A program made the position numbers and the translations under genes. From Sulfurimonas sp. (GTDB lineage Bacteria; Campylobacterota; Campylobacteria; Campylobacterales; Sulfurimonadaceae), in the NCBI RefSeq assembly GCF_023228785.1, contig NZ_JALOAN010000059.1:1-7609 (forward strand): a stretch of 7,609 bases of DNA. Reading direction: 5' to 3'. Shown in pieces: positions 1 through 6,537 of this stretch. The notes beneath the pieces are model-generated. The model was not told the origin of the DNA. It did not search any database and saw only the letters and a program-made list of their open reading frames with translations. Numbering within the stretch: position 1 is the first letter of the stretch; each line of letters starts with the position of its first letter.

Positions 1-137
1 CTAAGTTCTTCTGTCTCTTTTCTTTGAGATATTTTTGTACTAGCATTTAAAGTTAGCGCTGAGGATGCAATCAAACCACTAGCCACTACACCTTTAACAA
101 AAACTCTTCTTGAGAGGTTTGAAGTTTCATGAGTCAT
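1..137 (-). CDS. N-terminal fragment of a Tat-exported protein, possibly a CopA-like multicopper oxidase
   Basis: The gene reads leftward and runs off the window edge, so only about 45 residues are visible. The start is the ATG at 137-135, preceded by a good Shine-Dalgarno (GAGGAG about 7-8 bases upstream). The N-terminus is a clear twin-arginine signal: S9-R10-R11-V-F-V-K, followed by a hydrophobic stretch (about residues 16-30) and a possible cleavage site after A32. Tat signals are used for proteins exported folded to the periplasm, often with metal or organic cofactors. The order 'LSRR-x-F-V-K-G' plus a short hydrophobic core resembles CopA-type copper-resistance multicopper oxidases, but other Tat substrates (molybdoenzymes, hydrogenase subunits, sulfur-oxidation proteins) also fit. 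Export by Tat is well supported; the enzyme identity is a guess because no catalytic domain is in the window. It is divergent from the mutase gene. Confidence 0.75.
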   Translation of the reverse strand, partial: MTHETSNLSRRVFVKGVVASGLIASSALTLNASTKISQRKETEEL

Positions 138-336
138 CTTATACTCCTCATTAATTTTCTTATATAAGATAAATTTATTACTAAAGCATTACCCTAAGTG
201 ATAATTTAACTTAAATATTTAAAAGACAACCTTATTTTTTAAATATAATTTTATATCATGTTTCTTTAAAGCTCTTAAGTGTATCATTTCACATTATAAA
301 ATATATTTATTTTAATATAAATTTTAGGAGATTCAA
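138..336. promoter_or_regulatory. AT-rich divergent intergenic region
   Basis: This gap separates the divergently transcribed Tat-exported protein and mutase genes and must contain both promoters. A TATAAT occurs at 244-249 on the plus strand, which would give the mutase mRNA a leader of about 80 bases; no convincing -35 accompanies it. On the minus strand a TATAAT reads from 298 to 293. In sequence this AT-rich such hexamers occur by chance, so neither assignment is firm. A 12-base perfect palindrome of A and T (211-222) is present but may also be chance. I see no small ORF or RNA structure here. Confidence 0.35.
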
Positions 337-1695
337 ATGAGTATATACAGAGAATATGACATCCGTGGTATCTATGAAAAAGAGTTAAATGAACAGAGCG
401 TTGTTCGCATTGGTTTTGGACTTGCATCAAAGATTGATGGTGAATATGTAGCAGTTGGATATGATGCTAGAAGTCACTCTCCTATCCTCTTTGAATACTT
501 AGTCCATGGACTCAATGCTGGTGGCAAAAAAGTCTTAGATATGGGGCTTGTGCCCACACCTATAAACTACTTCGCAAATTACCAAGAGTGGGATGGTATA
601 ACTCCTAATGCATCTATCATGATTACAGGTTCTCACAATCCTAGCGAATATAATGGCTTTAAGATTACAGTGGATAAAGCACCTTTTTTTGCAGAAGATA
701 TCTACGCGCTTGGTCGGGAGTGTGACGAGATGCCTTTTCCTCCAAAGGGAAAAAGAGAAGTTATAAAGATAGATGCAAAGGGCAGATATATAGACTTTTT
801 AGTAAAAGAGTTTGCTCACTTAGAGGGCATGGATACAAAGATCGTTTATGACTGTGGAAATGGCGTAGCAGGAGTGGCTCTAGTGGATATCTTTGCTCGC
901 TTAAAACTAGATGCAAAAGGTATCTATGTAGATCCTGATGGAGAGTTTCCAAATCATCATCCAGATCCATCAGACGAACATAACTTACAAGATATCAAAA
1001 AACTTCTTGCTTCTGATGGAGACATCGCTTTTGCTTATGATGGAGATGGAGATCGCATTGCAGTTCTAACTCACAAGAACAACATCAAAGGCGACATGAT
1101 GGCACTCTTATTTTCCATGAAGATGAAAAACCCTACAGTCGTTGGAGAAGTAAAATGCTCTCAAGTTATGTATGATGAGTTAGAGCGCCGTGGAGCGAAG
1201 GCTATTATGTACAAAACAGGACACTCAAACATAAAAGTAAAGATGAAAGAATCTAATGCAGATCTAGCTTGTGAAGTTAGTGGACATATATTTTTCAAAG
1301 ATCGTTACTTTGGTTATGACGATGCAATTTACGCAACACTTAGAATGTTAGAACTCATTCAAGATGGTATAGATCTAGATGCCGAACTTGCAAAACTTCC
1401 TCAAACTTTCTCAACCGAAGAGATCAAGATAGAGACAACTGAGAAGCAGAAATTTAAAATCATAGATAAAGTAAAAGAGCTACTTAAAAACCCTAAAGCT
1501 TCGTTTCCTACCATAAGAGACATCATAGAAGTTGATGGAGTTCGTATAAATTTTACCAATGGTTGGGGACTTGTTCGTGCAAGTAATACAACTCCAGTTC
1601 TTGTAACTCGTTTTGAATCAACTTCAAAAGAAGATGCCAAACTTTATGAGAGAGCTATAAACGATCTTATACTAGAGGCAAAAGAGCTACTTTAA
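337..1695 (+). CDS. manB: Phosphomannomutase/phosphoglucomutase (alpha-D-phosphohexomutase family)
   Basis: This cytoplasmic enzyme interconverts hexose 6-phosphates and 1-phosphates (mannose and/or glucose), supplying GDP-mannose or UDP-glucose precursors for lipopolysaccharide and other surface glycans. All four family loops are present. The phosphoserine loop T-G-S-H-N-P is at residues 97-102 with S99 as the phosphate carrier. The Mg-binding loop D-G-D-G-D-R is at 235-240. The sugar-selecting loop E-V-S-G-H is at 313-317, and the phosphate-binding loop R-A-S-N-T-T-P is at 414-420. The N-terminal 'YREYDIRGIY' is also typical. At 452 residues it is full length for the AlgC/ManB type. The ATG at 337 has an AGGAG six bases upstream. 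The gene appears monocistronic, and its last nine bases overlap the convergent mltF gene inside a hairpin. Substrate preference (mannose, glucose, or both) cannot be read from sequence; the manB symbol follows common usage, and algC would also be acceptable. Confidence 0.95.
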   Translation: MSIYREYDIRGIYEKELNEQSVVRIGFGLASKIDGEYVAVGYDARSHSPILFEYLVHGLNAGGKKVLDMGLVPTPINYFANYQEWDGITPNASIMITGSHNPSEYNGFKITVDKAPFFAEDIYALGRECDEMPFPPKGKREVIKIDAKGRYIDFLVKEFAHLEGMDTKIVYDCGNGVAGVALVDIFARLKLDAKGIYVDPDGEFPNHHPDPSDEHNLQDIKKLLASDGDIAFAYDGDGDRIAVLTHKNNIKGDMMALLFSMKMKNPTVVGEVKCSQVMYDELERRGAKAIMYKTGHSNIKVKMKESNADLACEVSGHIFFKDRYFGYDDAIYATLRMLELIQDGIDLDAELAKLPQTFSTEEIKIETTEKQKFKIIDKVKELLKNPKASFPTIRDIIEVDGVRINFTNGWGLVRASNTTPVLVTRFESTSKEDAKLYERAINDLILEAKELL

Positions 1696-1707
1696 AGGTA
1701 GCTCTTT
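1681..1707 (+). terminator. Hairpin terminator shared by the overlapping 3' ends of manB and mltF
   Basis: A perfect 10-bp inverted repeat (AAAGAGCTAC at 1681-1690, GTAGCTCTTT at 1698-1707) flanks a 7-base loop. On the plus strand it is followed by a T-rich stretch (1708-1713), fitting intrinsic termination of manB. Both stop codons lie in the structure: the manB TAA at 1693-1695 and the mltF TAG at 1689-1687, both in or next to the loop. On the minus strand the T-run after the hairpin is short, so termination of mltF here is less certain. Confidence 0.75.
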
Positions 1708-3081
1708 CTTTTTCATAATATCAAAATAATACTCTATAGATTCAACATATCTAACAGGTTCTTCTCCTCTAGCATATCCATATTTTAAATGTTTATAATA
1801 TTTTTTTTGTGATAAGAGAGGAAGAATTTTTTTTATATCACTCCAAAGGTATGGATTTTTATTTAATTTTCTTGCTAATGTTTGAGCATCGTGAATATGC
1901 CCCATACCAACATTATAAGCTGCTAATGCAAAAGACCATCTACTGCTACCCTCTATCTCTTTTGGAAATCTTTGCTCTATATCTAAAAGATACCTAGCCC
2001 CTGCATCTATACTCTCTTTTGCACTTAGCCTATTTTTAACTCCTAGTTGTTCAGCAGTTGATTGAGTTAGCATCATCATCCCACGAACTCCCGTATAGCT
2101 CTTTGCTTTTGGATCCCAGTGAGACTCTTGATAAGATTGTGCAGCTAGTAGTTGCCATGGGATCTCATAATCCTCGCCAGCTTTTTTAAAGTATTTTTTA
2201 TAGTAAGGTAGACGGGATTTTAAGCGTTTGTAAAACATTTTTGTATCGTAATGATCAGCATACCCCAAGTGTGCGTAGTAGTGATCTTTTAGTTTTGCCA
2301 TATTCGTTGAGTATTCATAATTATTTAACCATTTATACAAACTCTTACTAACTGAGTCATCGCCATCTCTTAAGATCCAAGAAAGGTTTTTTCTCTCACT
2401 TAAGATGATGGTTCTAATTAAGTTTGGATAATCTCTTTGACTTATTAAAAAGATATTTGAATCAACCACGGTACAGTCCATTTTTCTATCATTTGTTAGT
2501 TTTAAAAGCTCCTCTGATGAGTATTCAGCTGTTGAACTAAACTCCACACCTTTTATACTTTGTGAGAGTTTTTCCATTGTAGCTTCATAACTTGTCTCTT
2601 TTTCTACGACAATATCAAGACCTACTAGATCTTTCTTGCTCTTTGGGATACTTTTTGTTTTGTACATTGCGTTATGACAGATTAATTGCTCTTGAACTGT
2701 GAAGTATTTTGGACCAAATTTAAACTCATTTTCAATGGCTGGAGTTTTACTGATAGATGCTACAGTGATATCTCCTACTCCTTCTCTAGTCTTCTCTAGT
2801 GCTTCACTTATAGTATAGACTACACTTAGGTTTAAATCAACTCCTATTTCTTTTGCATAAGAAGCTATCAAGTCATACTCAAAACCATGCTCTTTTTCTC
2901 TTCCTATATAATAAACAGTAGGAGAGTTTAAGATGATAACATCTAGAGTCTTTTTGGCTTTTATCTTTTGAAGAAGAGTAATATTTTTTGATTTAGTAAG
3001 TTCTAAGTAGAGATTATGAGCTAGTAAACCAATAACAAAAAAAAGTATTGCTATAAAAAATTTTACTCTATTTTTAATCAT
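1687..3081 (-). CDS. mltF: MltF-type membrane-bound lytic transglycosylase (solute-binding-like domain plus SLT domain)
   Basis: The enzyme cleaves the MurNAc-GlcNAc bond of peptidoglycan, leaving 1,6-anhydroMurNAc ends, and acts on the periplasmic side of the envelope. Residues 7-25 form one hydrophobic segment, a signal anchor or Sec signal; there is no lipobox cysteine, so it is probably not a lipoprotein. Residues about 45-270 look like a family-3 extracellular solute-binding domain (for example 'GFEYDLIASYAKEIG' at 66-80 and 'GDITVASISKTP' at 103-114), the regulatory module of MltF. Residues about 300-455 are the SLT domain. Its motifs are E-S-H-W-D-P with probable catalytic E319, G-V-R-G-M-M-M-L-T at 331-339, A-A-Y-N-V-G at 387-392, and a C-terminal E-P-V-R-Y-V-E-S-I. 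At 464 residues it is somewhat shorter than E. coli MltF (518). The ATG at 3081 has an AGAGG upstream. It is convergent with manB and divergent from pyrC. Confidence 0.92.
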   Translation of the reverse strand: MIKNRVKFFIAILFFVIGLLAHNLYLELTKSKNITLLQKIKAKKTLDVIILNSPTVYYIGREKEHGFEYDLIASYAKEIGVDLNLSVVYTISEALEKTREGVGDITVASISKTPAIENEFKFGPKYFTVQEQLICHNAMYKTKSIPKSKKDLVGLDIVVEKETSYEATMEKLSQSIKGVEFSSTAEYSSEELLKLTNDRKMDCTVVDSNIFLISQRDYPNLIRTIILSERKNLSWILRDGDDSVSKSLYKWLNNYEYSTNMAKLKDHYYAHLGYADHYDTKMFYKRLKSRLPYYKKYFKKAGEDYEIPWQLLAAQSYQESHWDPKAKSYTGVRGMMMLTQSTAEQLGVKNRLSAKESIDAGARYLLDIEQRFPKEIEGSSRWSFALAAYNVGMGHIHDAQTLARKLNKNPYLWSDIKKILPLLSQKKYYKHLKYGYARGEEPVRYVESIEYYFDIMKKKELPLK

Positions 3082-3123
3082 TAAATACCTCTAAGTAAGA
3101 ACTCATTTTTACCAACGGGCTAG

Positions 3124-3129
3124 ATTCTA
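3124..3129 (-). promoter_or_regulatory. Possible -10 element for mltF
   Basis: Read on the minus strand this is TAGAAT, one mismatch from TATAAT, placed to give a leader of roughly 35 bases before the mltF ATG at 3081. No -35 box is evident, which is common in this phylum. The sequence is short and AT-rich, so the call is tentative. Confidence 0.3.
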
Positions 3130-3180
3130 CTAAAGCATGACTAACTTAAAACTTAAGCAAAACCTTTTTAAAGCATATTT

Positions 3181-3189
3181 TGTTATAAT
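3181..3189 (+). promoter_or_regulatory. Extended -10 promoter for the pyrC-exbD operon
   Basis: A perfect TGnTATAAT (TG at 3181-3182, TATAAT at 3184-3189) sits just downstream of a T-rich stretch. This is the form of the major sigma-factor promoter described in Campylobacter and Helicobacter, where the -35 is weak or absent. Transcription would begin near 3196, leaving a leader of about 30 bases before the pyrC start at 3227. It also means that an ATG at 3137, although in frame, lies upstream of the promoter and is unlikely to be used. Confidence 0.7.
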
Positions 3190-3216
3190 TTTGCCTACAA
3201 ACAGTGACTTTAGTTT

Positions 3217-3221
3217 AAGGA
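3217..3221 (+). promoter_or_regulatory. Ribosome binding site that fixes the pyrC start
   Basis: AAGGA lies five bases before the ATG at 3227. The longer in-frame reading from ATG 3137 has no comparable site and would add 30 residues with no PyrC character, so 3227 is the supported start. Confidence 0.75.
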
Positions 3222-3226
3222 AAAAT

Positions 3227-4234
3227 ATGAAAACCCATACTCTTTTAATGCCCCTAGATATGCATCTTCATCTTCGCGATGGAATTATGCTTGAAAATAT
3301 AGCCCCACTTAGTGCTTTTAGCTTTAGTGGTGCTGTGGTCATGCCCAATCTTGTTCCTCCCATTACAACCCTTGAAGAAGTAAAAGCCTATAAACAACGC
3401 ATCATTGCAGCAGTTCCAAACGATTATTTTGAACCATATATGACTCTTTTTTACAAAAACTATAGCAAAGCGTTTTTAAAAAGTGTAGTAGAAGAGATCA
3501 TAGCTATAAAGCTCTATCCAGCAGGGATCACAACAAATTCTGAGGGTGGTGTCTCATCATTTGATATAGAAGAGATGAGACCTACTCTTGAAGCTATGAG
3601 CGAATTAAATATTCCTCTTTGTGTTCATGGTGAGACTGATGGTTTTGTTATGGACCGTGAAGCTGAGTTTATGAGTATCTATGAGCTTTTAGCTACTAGT
3701 TTTCCAAACCTAAAGATCATAATGGAACATATCACCACAAAAGCAGCTGTAGATATGCTTGATAAACATGATAATCTCTATGCAACTATAACTGTTCATC
3801 ATCTTCTTTTTACTCTTGATGATGTTGTTGGTGGAATGATGATGCCACATAACTTTTGTAAACCAATAGCAAAACGCCCAGAAGATCTAGATGCACTACT
3901 TAGTGTTGCACTTGAGGCTCATCCCAAAGTTATGTTTGGAAGTGACTCAGCACCTCACCCACAAGATAAAAAAGAGAATTGTGGCTGTGCAGCTGGTGTT
4001 TTTAGCGCACCAATAGCTCTTCAACTTCTATGTGAGATCTTTGAGCAATACGACAGATTAGATAACCTTCAAGCTTTTGTAAGTGACAACGCACAAAATA
4101 TTTATGGGATCTGCCCTGAATTTAAAGAGGTTATCTTAGAAAAACGTCCATTTGTTATACCAAATATATATGCAAATGTGGTTCCTATGTATGCCGAGCA
4201 AGCTTTAAATTGGGCTATAGCTGACATTGAGTAA
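3227..4234 (+). CDS. pyrC: Dihydroorotase, class II (PyrC)
   Basis: It catalyses the reversible cyclisation of N-carbamoyl-aspartate to dihydroorotate, the third step of de novo pyrimidine synthesis, in the cytoplasm. The product is 335 residues from the start chosen here, close to the roughly 348 of E. coli PyrC. The binuclear zinc site is visible: D-M-H-L-H-L-R-D at 11-18 (H13, H15), the bridging lysine in K-L-Y-P-A-G (K95, carbamylated in the family), H134 in C-V-H-G-E, H168 in M-E-H-I-T, and the catalytic aspartate D240 in F-G-S-D-S-A-P-H. The H-H-L at 191-193 and 'NCGCAAGVFSAP' (251-262) are also typical of this class. It is the first gene of a tight plus-strand cluster; its last eight bases overlap the response-regulator gene. 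Pyrimidine synthesis has no obvious functional link with the downstream genes, so the grouping may mainly reflect shared transcription. Confidence 0.95.
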   Translation: MKTHTLLMPLDMHLHLRDGIMLENIAPLSAFSFSGAVVMPNLVPPITTLEEVKAYKQRIIAAVPNDYFEPYMTLFYKNYSKAFLKSVVEEIIAIKLYPAGITTNSEGGVSSFDIEEMRPTLEAMSELNIPLCVHGETDGFVMDREAEFMSIYELLATSFPNLKIIMEHITTKAAVDMLDKHDNLYATITVHHLLFTLDDVVGGMMMPHNFCKPIAKRPEDLDALLSVALEAHPKVMFGSDSAPHPQDKKENCGCAAGVFSAPIALQLLCEIFEQYDRLDNLQAFVSDNAQNIYGICPEFKEVILEKRPFVIPNIYANVVPMYAEQALNWAIADIE

Positions 4235-4874
4235 AATTCTATTACTAGAAGATGATCTGCTTTTTGCAGAGACTCTTATTGACCTGTTAGAAGAAAATGG
4301 GCACACTCTAACTCACGTTCCTAATGGTCAAAGTGCCATAGAGGCAAGTTTTAAAGAGAAGTATGAACTCTATATACTTGATGTTAATGTCCCTCTCATT
4401 GATGGCATCCAAGTCTTAAAAGAGTTAAGAGATGCTGATGACACCACTCCTTGTATATTTTTAACATCTCATAAAGAGATGCTTCGTAGTGCTTTTTTAT
4501 CTGGTGGAGATGATTATATAACCAAACCCTTTGATAGTGATGAACTCATACTAAGGATAGAAGCACTTCTTAGAAGAACAAGTTTAAGAGGCGTTAAATG
4601 TGTCAAGCTACTTTGCCATGATGAGATACATCAAAGAATCTTGTACGACAAAAAAGAGCTAGATCTCTCCAAAAAAGAGTATGCACTTCTTCTGCTTTTG
4701 ATGAAACATGCAGACAATACAGTACCAAAAGAGCTTATTAGCGATGAATTATGGAGTGCTTCAAAAACTCCTAGTGATGGGGCTATACGAGTATATATTA
4801 ACCGTATAAAGCATTTACTTCCACAAATTAACATAGAAAATATAAGAGGAATAGGATATAAACTTGTTTCGTAA
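4227..4874 (+). CDS. OmpR/PhoB-family response regulator
   Basis: A cytoplasmic DNA-binding regulator phosphorylated by a partner kinase, almost certainly the one encoded next. The receiver domain (about 1-118) has the acidic pocket D9-D10, phosphoacceptor D52 in L-D-V-N-V-P, switch T80 in F-L-T-S and K100 in T-K-P-F-D. The C-terminal winged helix (about 125-215) has the typical S-K-K-E-Y-A-L-L-L-L-L at 148-158 and ends in I-R-G-I-G-Y-K-L. The start is TTG at 4227: an in-frame stop at 4218-4220 excludes anything earlier except CTG 4221, the next in-frame ATG is deep in the receiver domain (M85), and the TTG gives the canonical M-S-K-I-L-L-L-E-D-D. It overlaps pyrC by eight bases and has no clear Shine-Dalgarno, so translation probably depends on coupling to pyrC. 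The target genes are unknown; exbBD downstream are natural candidates by position only. Confidence 0.93.
   Translation: MSKILLLEDDLLFAETLIDLLEENGHTLTHVPNGQSAIEASFKEKYELYILDVNVPLIDGIQVLKELRDADDTTPCIFLTSHKEMLRSAFLSGGDDYITKPFDSDELILRIEALLRRTSLRGVKCVKLLCHDEIHQRILYDKKELDLSKKEYALLLLLMKHADNTVPKELISDELWSASKTPSDGAIRVYINRIKHLLPQINIENIRGIGYKLVS
4853..4856 (+). promoter_or_regulatory. Ribosome binding site for the TTG start of the histidine kinase
   Basis: AGGA lies seven bases before the TTG at 4864, inside the end of the response-regulator gene. An in-frame stop at 4852-4854 rules out any upstream start, and the first membrane helix begins about eight residues in, so the TTG with this site is the only credible start. 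Confidence 0.6.
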
Positions 4875-5694
4875 TCTTCGAATCACAATTTTTATATTTT
4901 ACTTCTTAAGTATCAGTGCTTTTTTAGCAACCCTTCACTATCTCTTAGCAATAGTAGAAGTACAAAACGTTTTTTTAATAGCCGTAGTTATGACTTGTTT
5001 TAGCGCATTAGGTGGCATCTTTATCTCCAAACTCTCAGTAGATCCCCTAGAAGAACATGTCACAAACTTGCAAAACCTCTCTAAAGAGACACTTCATGAG
5101 CTAAATTTACCCATAAGCACCATTATGACAAACCTTAATATGCTTAAAAAAAAGACTGCAGATGAAAAAGATTTAAAGCGACTTAAGCGAATAGACACAG
5201 CTTGCTTGATGCTTCAAGAGAGATATAACGAGCTTGACTATATGATAAAAAAACAGACATTTTATGAGGTAAAAGAGGAGTTTATGTTAGATGAACTTGT
5301 GAGTTTTAGAGTTGGTTTTTTAAAGCATATTTATCCTCATATGGAGTTTAATTTAAATCTTGAAAAGACTAAAATCATAAGCGATAAAACAGGTTTATCA
5401 AAAGTCATTGACAACATAATAGATAATGCAGTAAAATACTCGCCAAACAGTAATAGTTGCGATATAACACTAAACGATCACACACTCCGCATAAAAGACT
5501 TTGGCTGTGGGATGGATGAAGTTGAAATTATACGAATATATGACAACTTTTACCAATCAAACGATACTATGAGAGGCTTTGGTATAGGGCTTGGAATGGT
5601 AAAGAGATTTTGCGACTCTCAAAAAATACAACTAAACATAAAATCCAAACTAAACATTGGAACCACTGTACTACTTAAATTTAAGGACAATTAA
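4864..5694 (+). CDS. Small membrane sensor histidine kinase lacking a periplasmic sensor domain
   Basis: Partner kinase of the adjacent regulator: it should autophosphorylate on H78 and pass the phosphate to D52 of the regulator. Two hydrophobic segments (about 8-30 and 35-55) are joined by only about five residues, so there is essentially no periplasmic sensing domain. After a short linker with no recognisable HAMP or PAS domain, the dimerisation helix carries the H-box T-L-H-E-L-N-L-P-I (76-84). The ATPase domain has the N-box D-N-I-I-D-N-A-V-K-Y-S (183-193), G1 D-F-G-C-G-M-D (212-218), F-box Y-D-N-F-Y-Q (226-231) and G2 G-F-G-I-G-L-G-M-V (238-246). All catalytic boxes look intact, so it should be active. 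At 276 residues it is very short for a membrane kinase. It overlaps the regulator by 11 bases and exbB by one (TAATG). The stimulus is unknown; it may come through the membrane or a partner protein. Confidence 0.93.
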   Translation: MFRNLRITIFIFYFLSISAFLATLHYLLAIVEVQNVFLIAVVMTCFSALGGIFISKLSVDPLEEHVTNLQNLSKETLHELNLPISTIMTNLNMLKKKTADEKDLKRLKRIDTACLMLQERYNELDYMIKKQTFYEVKEEFMLDELVSFRVGFLKHIYPHMEFNLNLEKTKIISDKTGLSKVIDNIIDNAVKYSPNSNSCDITLNDHTLRIKDFGCGMDEVEIIRIYDNFYQSNDTMRGFGIGLGMVKRFCDSQKIQLNIKSKLNIGTTVLLKFKDN

Positions 5695-6143
5695 TGCAAG
5701 ACAACTTTTTAGCTTATGCAGAAGATGCACTAGACTACGGTGTTATGGGGGTTCTAATCCTTATGAGTATTGTAACTCTATGGCTTTTTATTGAGAGGAT
5801 GATGTTTTATAATGGCATTCGGCTTAATGATTATAAAAATAGAGATCATCTAGAGATAGATCTAACAAACAACATTAGCGTTATAAGTGCGATTGGTTCA
5901 AATGCTCCTTATGTTGGGCTTTTAGGTACTGTTCTTGGTATTATGATTACATTTTACACTATGGGTGATGCGGGTGCAGTAGATGCCAAGAAGATAATGA
6001 TAGGTTTAGCATTAGCTCTAAAAGCAACTGCAATGGGTCTTATAGTTGCAATGCCTGCTATCGTTGCTTATACAATGGTGCTTAGGAAGGTTGAGAAGAT
6101 CTTAGCAGCTTATGATATTTTAAATGAAGATAAAGATTCATAA
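5694..6143 (+). CDS. exbB: ExbB, proton-channel subunit of the TonB energising complex (short epsilonproteobacterial type)
   Basis: An inner-membrane protein of the MotA/TolQ/ExbB family which, with ExbD, uses the proton motive force to drive TonB and active uptake (iron-siderophore, nickel, cobalamin and similar substrates) across the outer membrane. Three membrane segments are visible at about 15-35, 70-92 and 102-128. The core signature is present: S-N-A-P-Y-V-G-L-L-G-T-V-L-G-I-M at 69-84, then a third helix with A-L-K-A-T-A-M-G-L-I-V-A-M-P-A-I (108-123), including the polar threonine that lines the channel in the family. At 149 residues it is much shorter than E. coli ExbB (244) and matches the compact Helicobacter-type ExbB. 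The ATG overlaps the kinase stop (TAATG) and has AAGGA six bases upstream. TolQ is an alternative name for such proteins, but the short form and following exbD favour ExbB. Confidence 0.9.
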   Translation: MQDNFLAYAEDALDYGVMGVLILMSIVTLWLFIERMMFYNGIRLNDYKNRDHLEIDLTNNISVISAIGSNAPYVGLLGTVLGIMITFYTMGDAGAVDAKKIMIGLALALKATAMGLIVAMPAIVAYTMVLRKVEKILAAYDILNEDKDS

Positions 6144-6536
6144 ATGGCAAAGTGTAAAAAAGAACCAAAAAGATTCGATCAGATAAATGTTATACCCTTT
6201 ATTGACATTATGCTCGTTCTTTTAGTTATGGTTTTAACTACAGCTACTTTTATCAAACAAGGTGTTATCCCAGTAGAGCTACCTGAGGCAAAAGCAAGTA
6301 AAAAAGAAGATCTTAAAAAAGAGATTAATGTATATGTAAATTCTAAAGGTGAGATGTTTATAGACAAAGAAAAGCTTGATGCAAAAGAGTTAAAGACAAG
6401 ACTATCTCAGATCTCAAAAGACCAAACTGTAGTTCTTAGAAGTGATAAAGAGTCACGGTTTCAAGACTTTGTAACTGTTATGGATATACTTAAGAGTTTG
6501 GAGCATGAACAACTCTACATCATTACAAAAGAGTAG
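6144..6536 (+). CDS. exbD: ExbD, periplasm-facing subunit of the TonB energising complex
   Basis: Partner of ExbB: a single-span inner-membrane protein whose periplasmic domain contacts TonB. Residues 1-16 are a basic cytoplasmic tail. The helix at about 17-37 carries the essential aspartate D21 in P-F-I-D-I-M-L-V-L-L-V, the proton-handling residue of the ExbD/TolR family. The periplasmic domain (about 40-130) includes V-E-L-P-E-A (44-49) and the usual beta/alpha fold ending V-M-D-I-L-K-S-L near 112-119. The length of 130 fits ExbD (141 in E. coli). The ATG directly follows the exbB stop with no spacer and only a weak ribosome site, implying translational coupling. No tonB gene follows on this strand; the next gene is a small unknown on the opposite strand. 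Confidence 0.92.
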   Translation: MAKCKKEPKRFDQINVIPFIDIMLVLLVMVLTTATFIKQGVIPVELPEAKASKKEDLKKEINVYVNSKGEMFIDKEKLDAKELKTRLSQISKDQTVVLRSDKESRFQDFVTVMDILKSLEHEQLYIITKE

Positions 6537-6537
6537 T

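Noticed and set aside
761..970. Minus-strand ORF of 69 codons inside manB
   Set aside because: Lies wholly within a well-supported gene on the other strand, has low-complexity Leu/His-rich composition and no ribosome site or recognisable domain.
1401..1640. Minus-strand ORF of 79 codons inside manB
   Set aside because: Antisense shadow of the conserved C-terminal domain of the mutase; no independent support.
1809..1997. Plus-strand ORF of 62 codons inside mltF
   Set aside because: Antisense to the SLT catalytic domain, whose conserved motifs explain the sequence.
2781..2800. Perfect tandem repeat of a 10-base unit (CTTCTCTAGT twice)
   Set aside because: It lies inside mltF, encoding L-E-K-T-R-E-G, is only two copies, and the unit is not a multiple of three, so it is more likely coincidence of codon use than a functional or slipping repeat.
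3165..3180. A 16-base match (TTTTTAAAGCATATTT) shared with 5317-5332, and the 8-mer TAAAGCAT also at 182-189, 3131-3138 and 4807-4814
   Set aside because: Considered as a regulator binding site because three copies are intergenic, but copies also occur in coding sequence, spacing is irregular and the motif is AT-rich with no dyad symmetry. A genome-wide count would be needed to revive it.
4631..4834. Minus-strand ORF of 67 codons inside the response regulator
   Set aside because: Antisense to the winged-helix domain; no promoter or ribosome site of its own.
6179..6367. Minus-strand ORF of 62 codons inside exbD
   Set aside because: Antisense to the ExbD membrane helix; its apparent hydrophobicity simply mirrors that helix.
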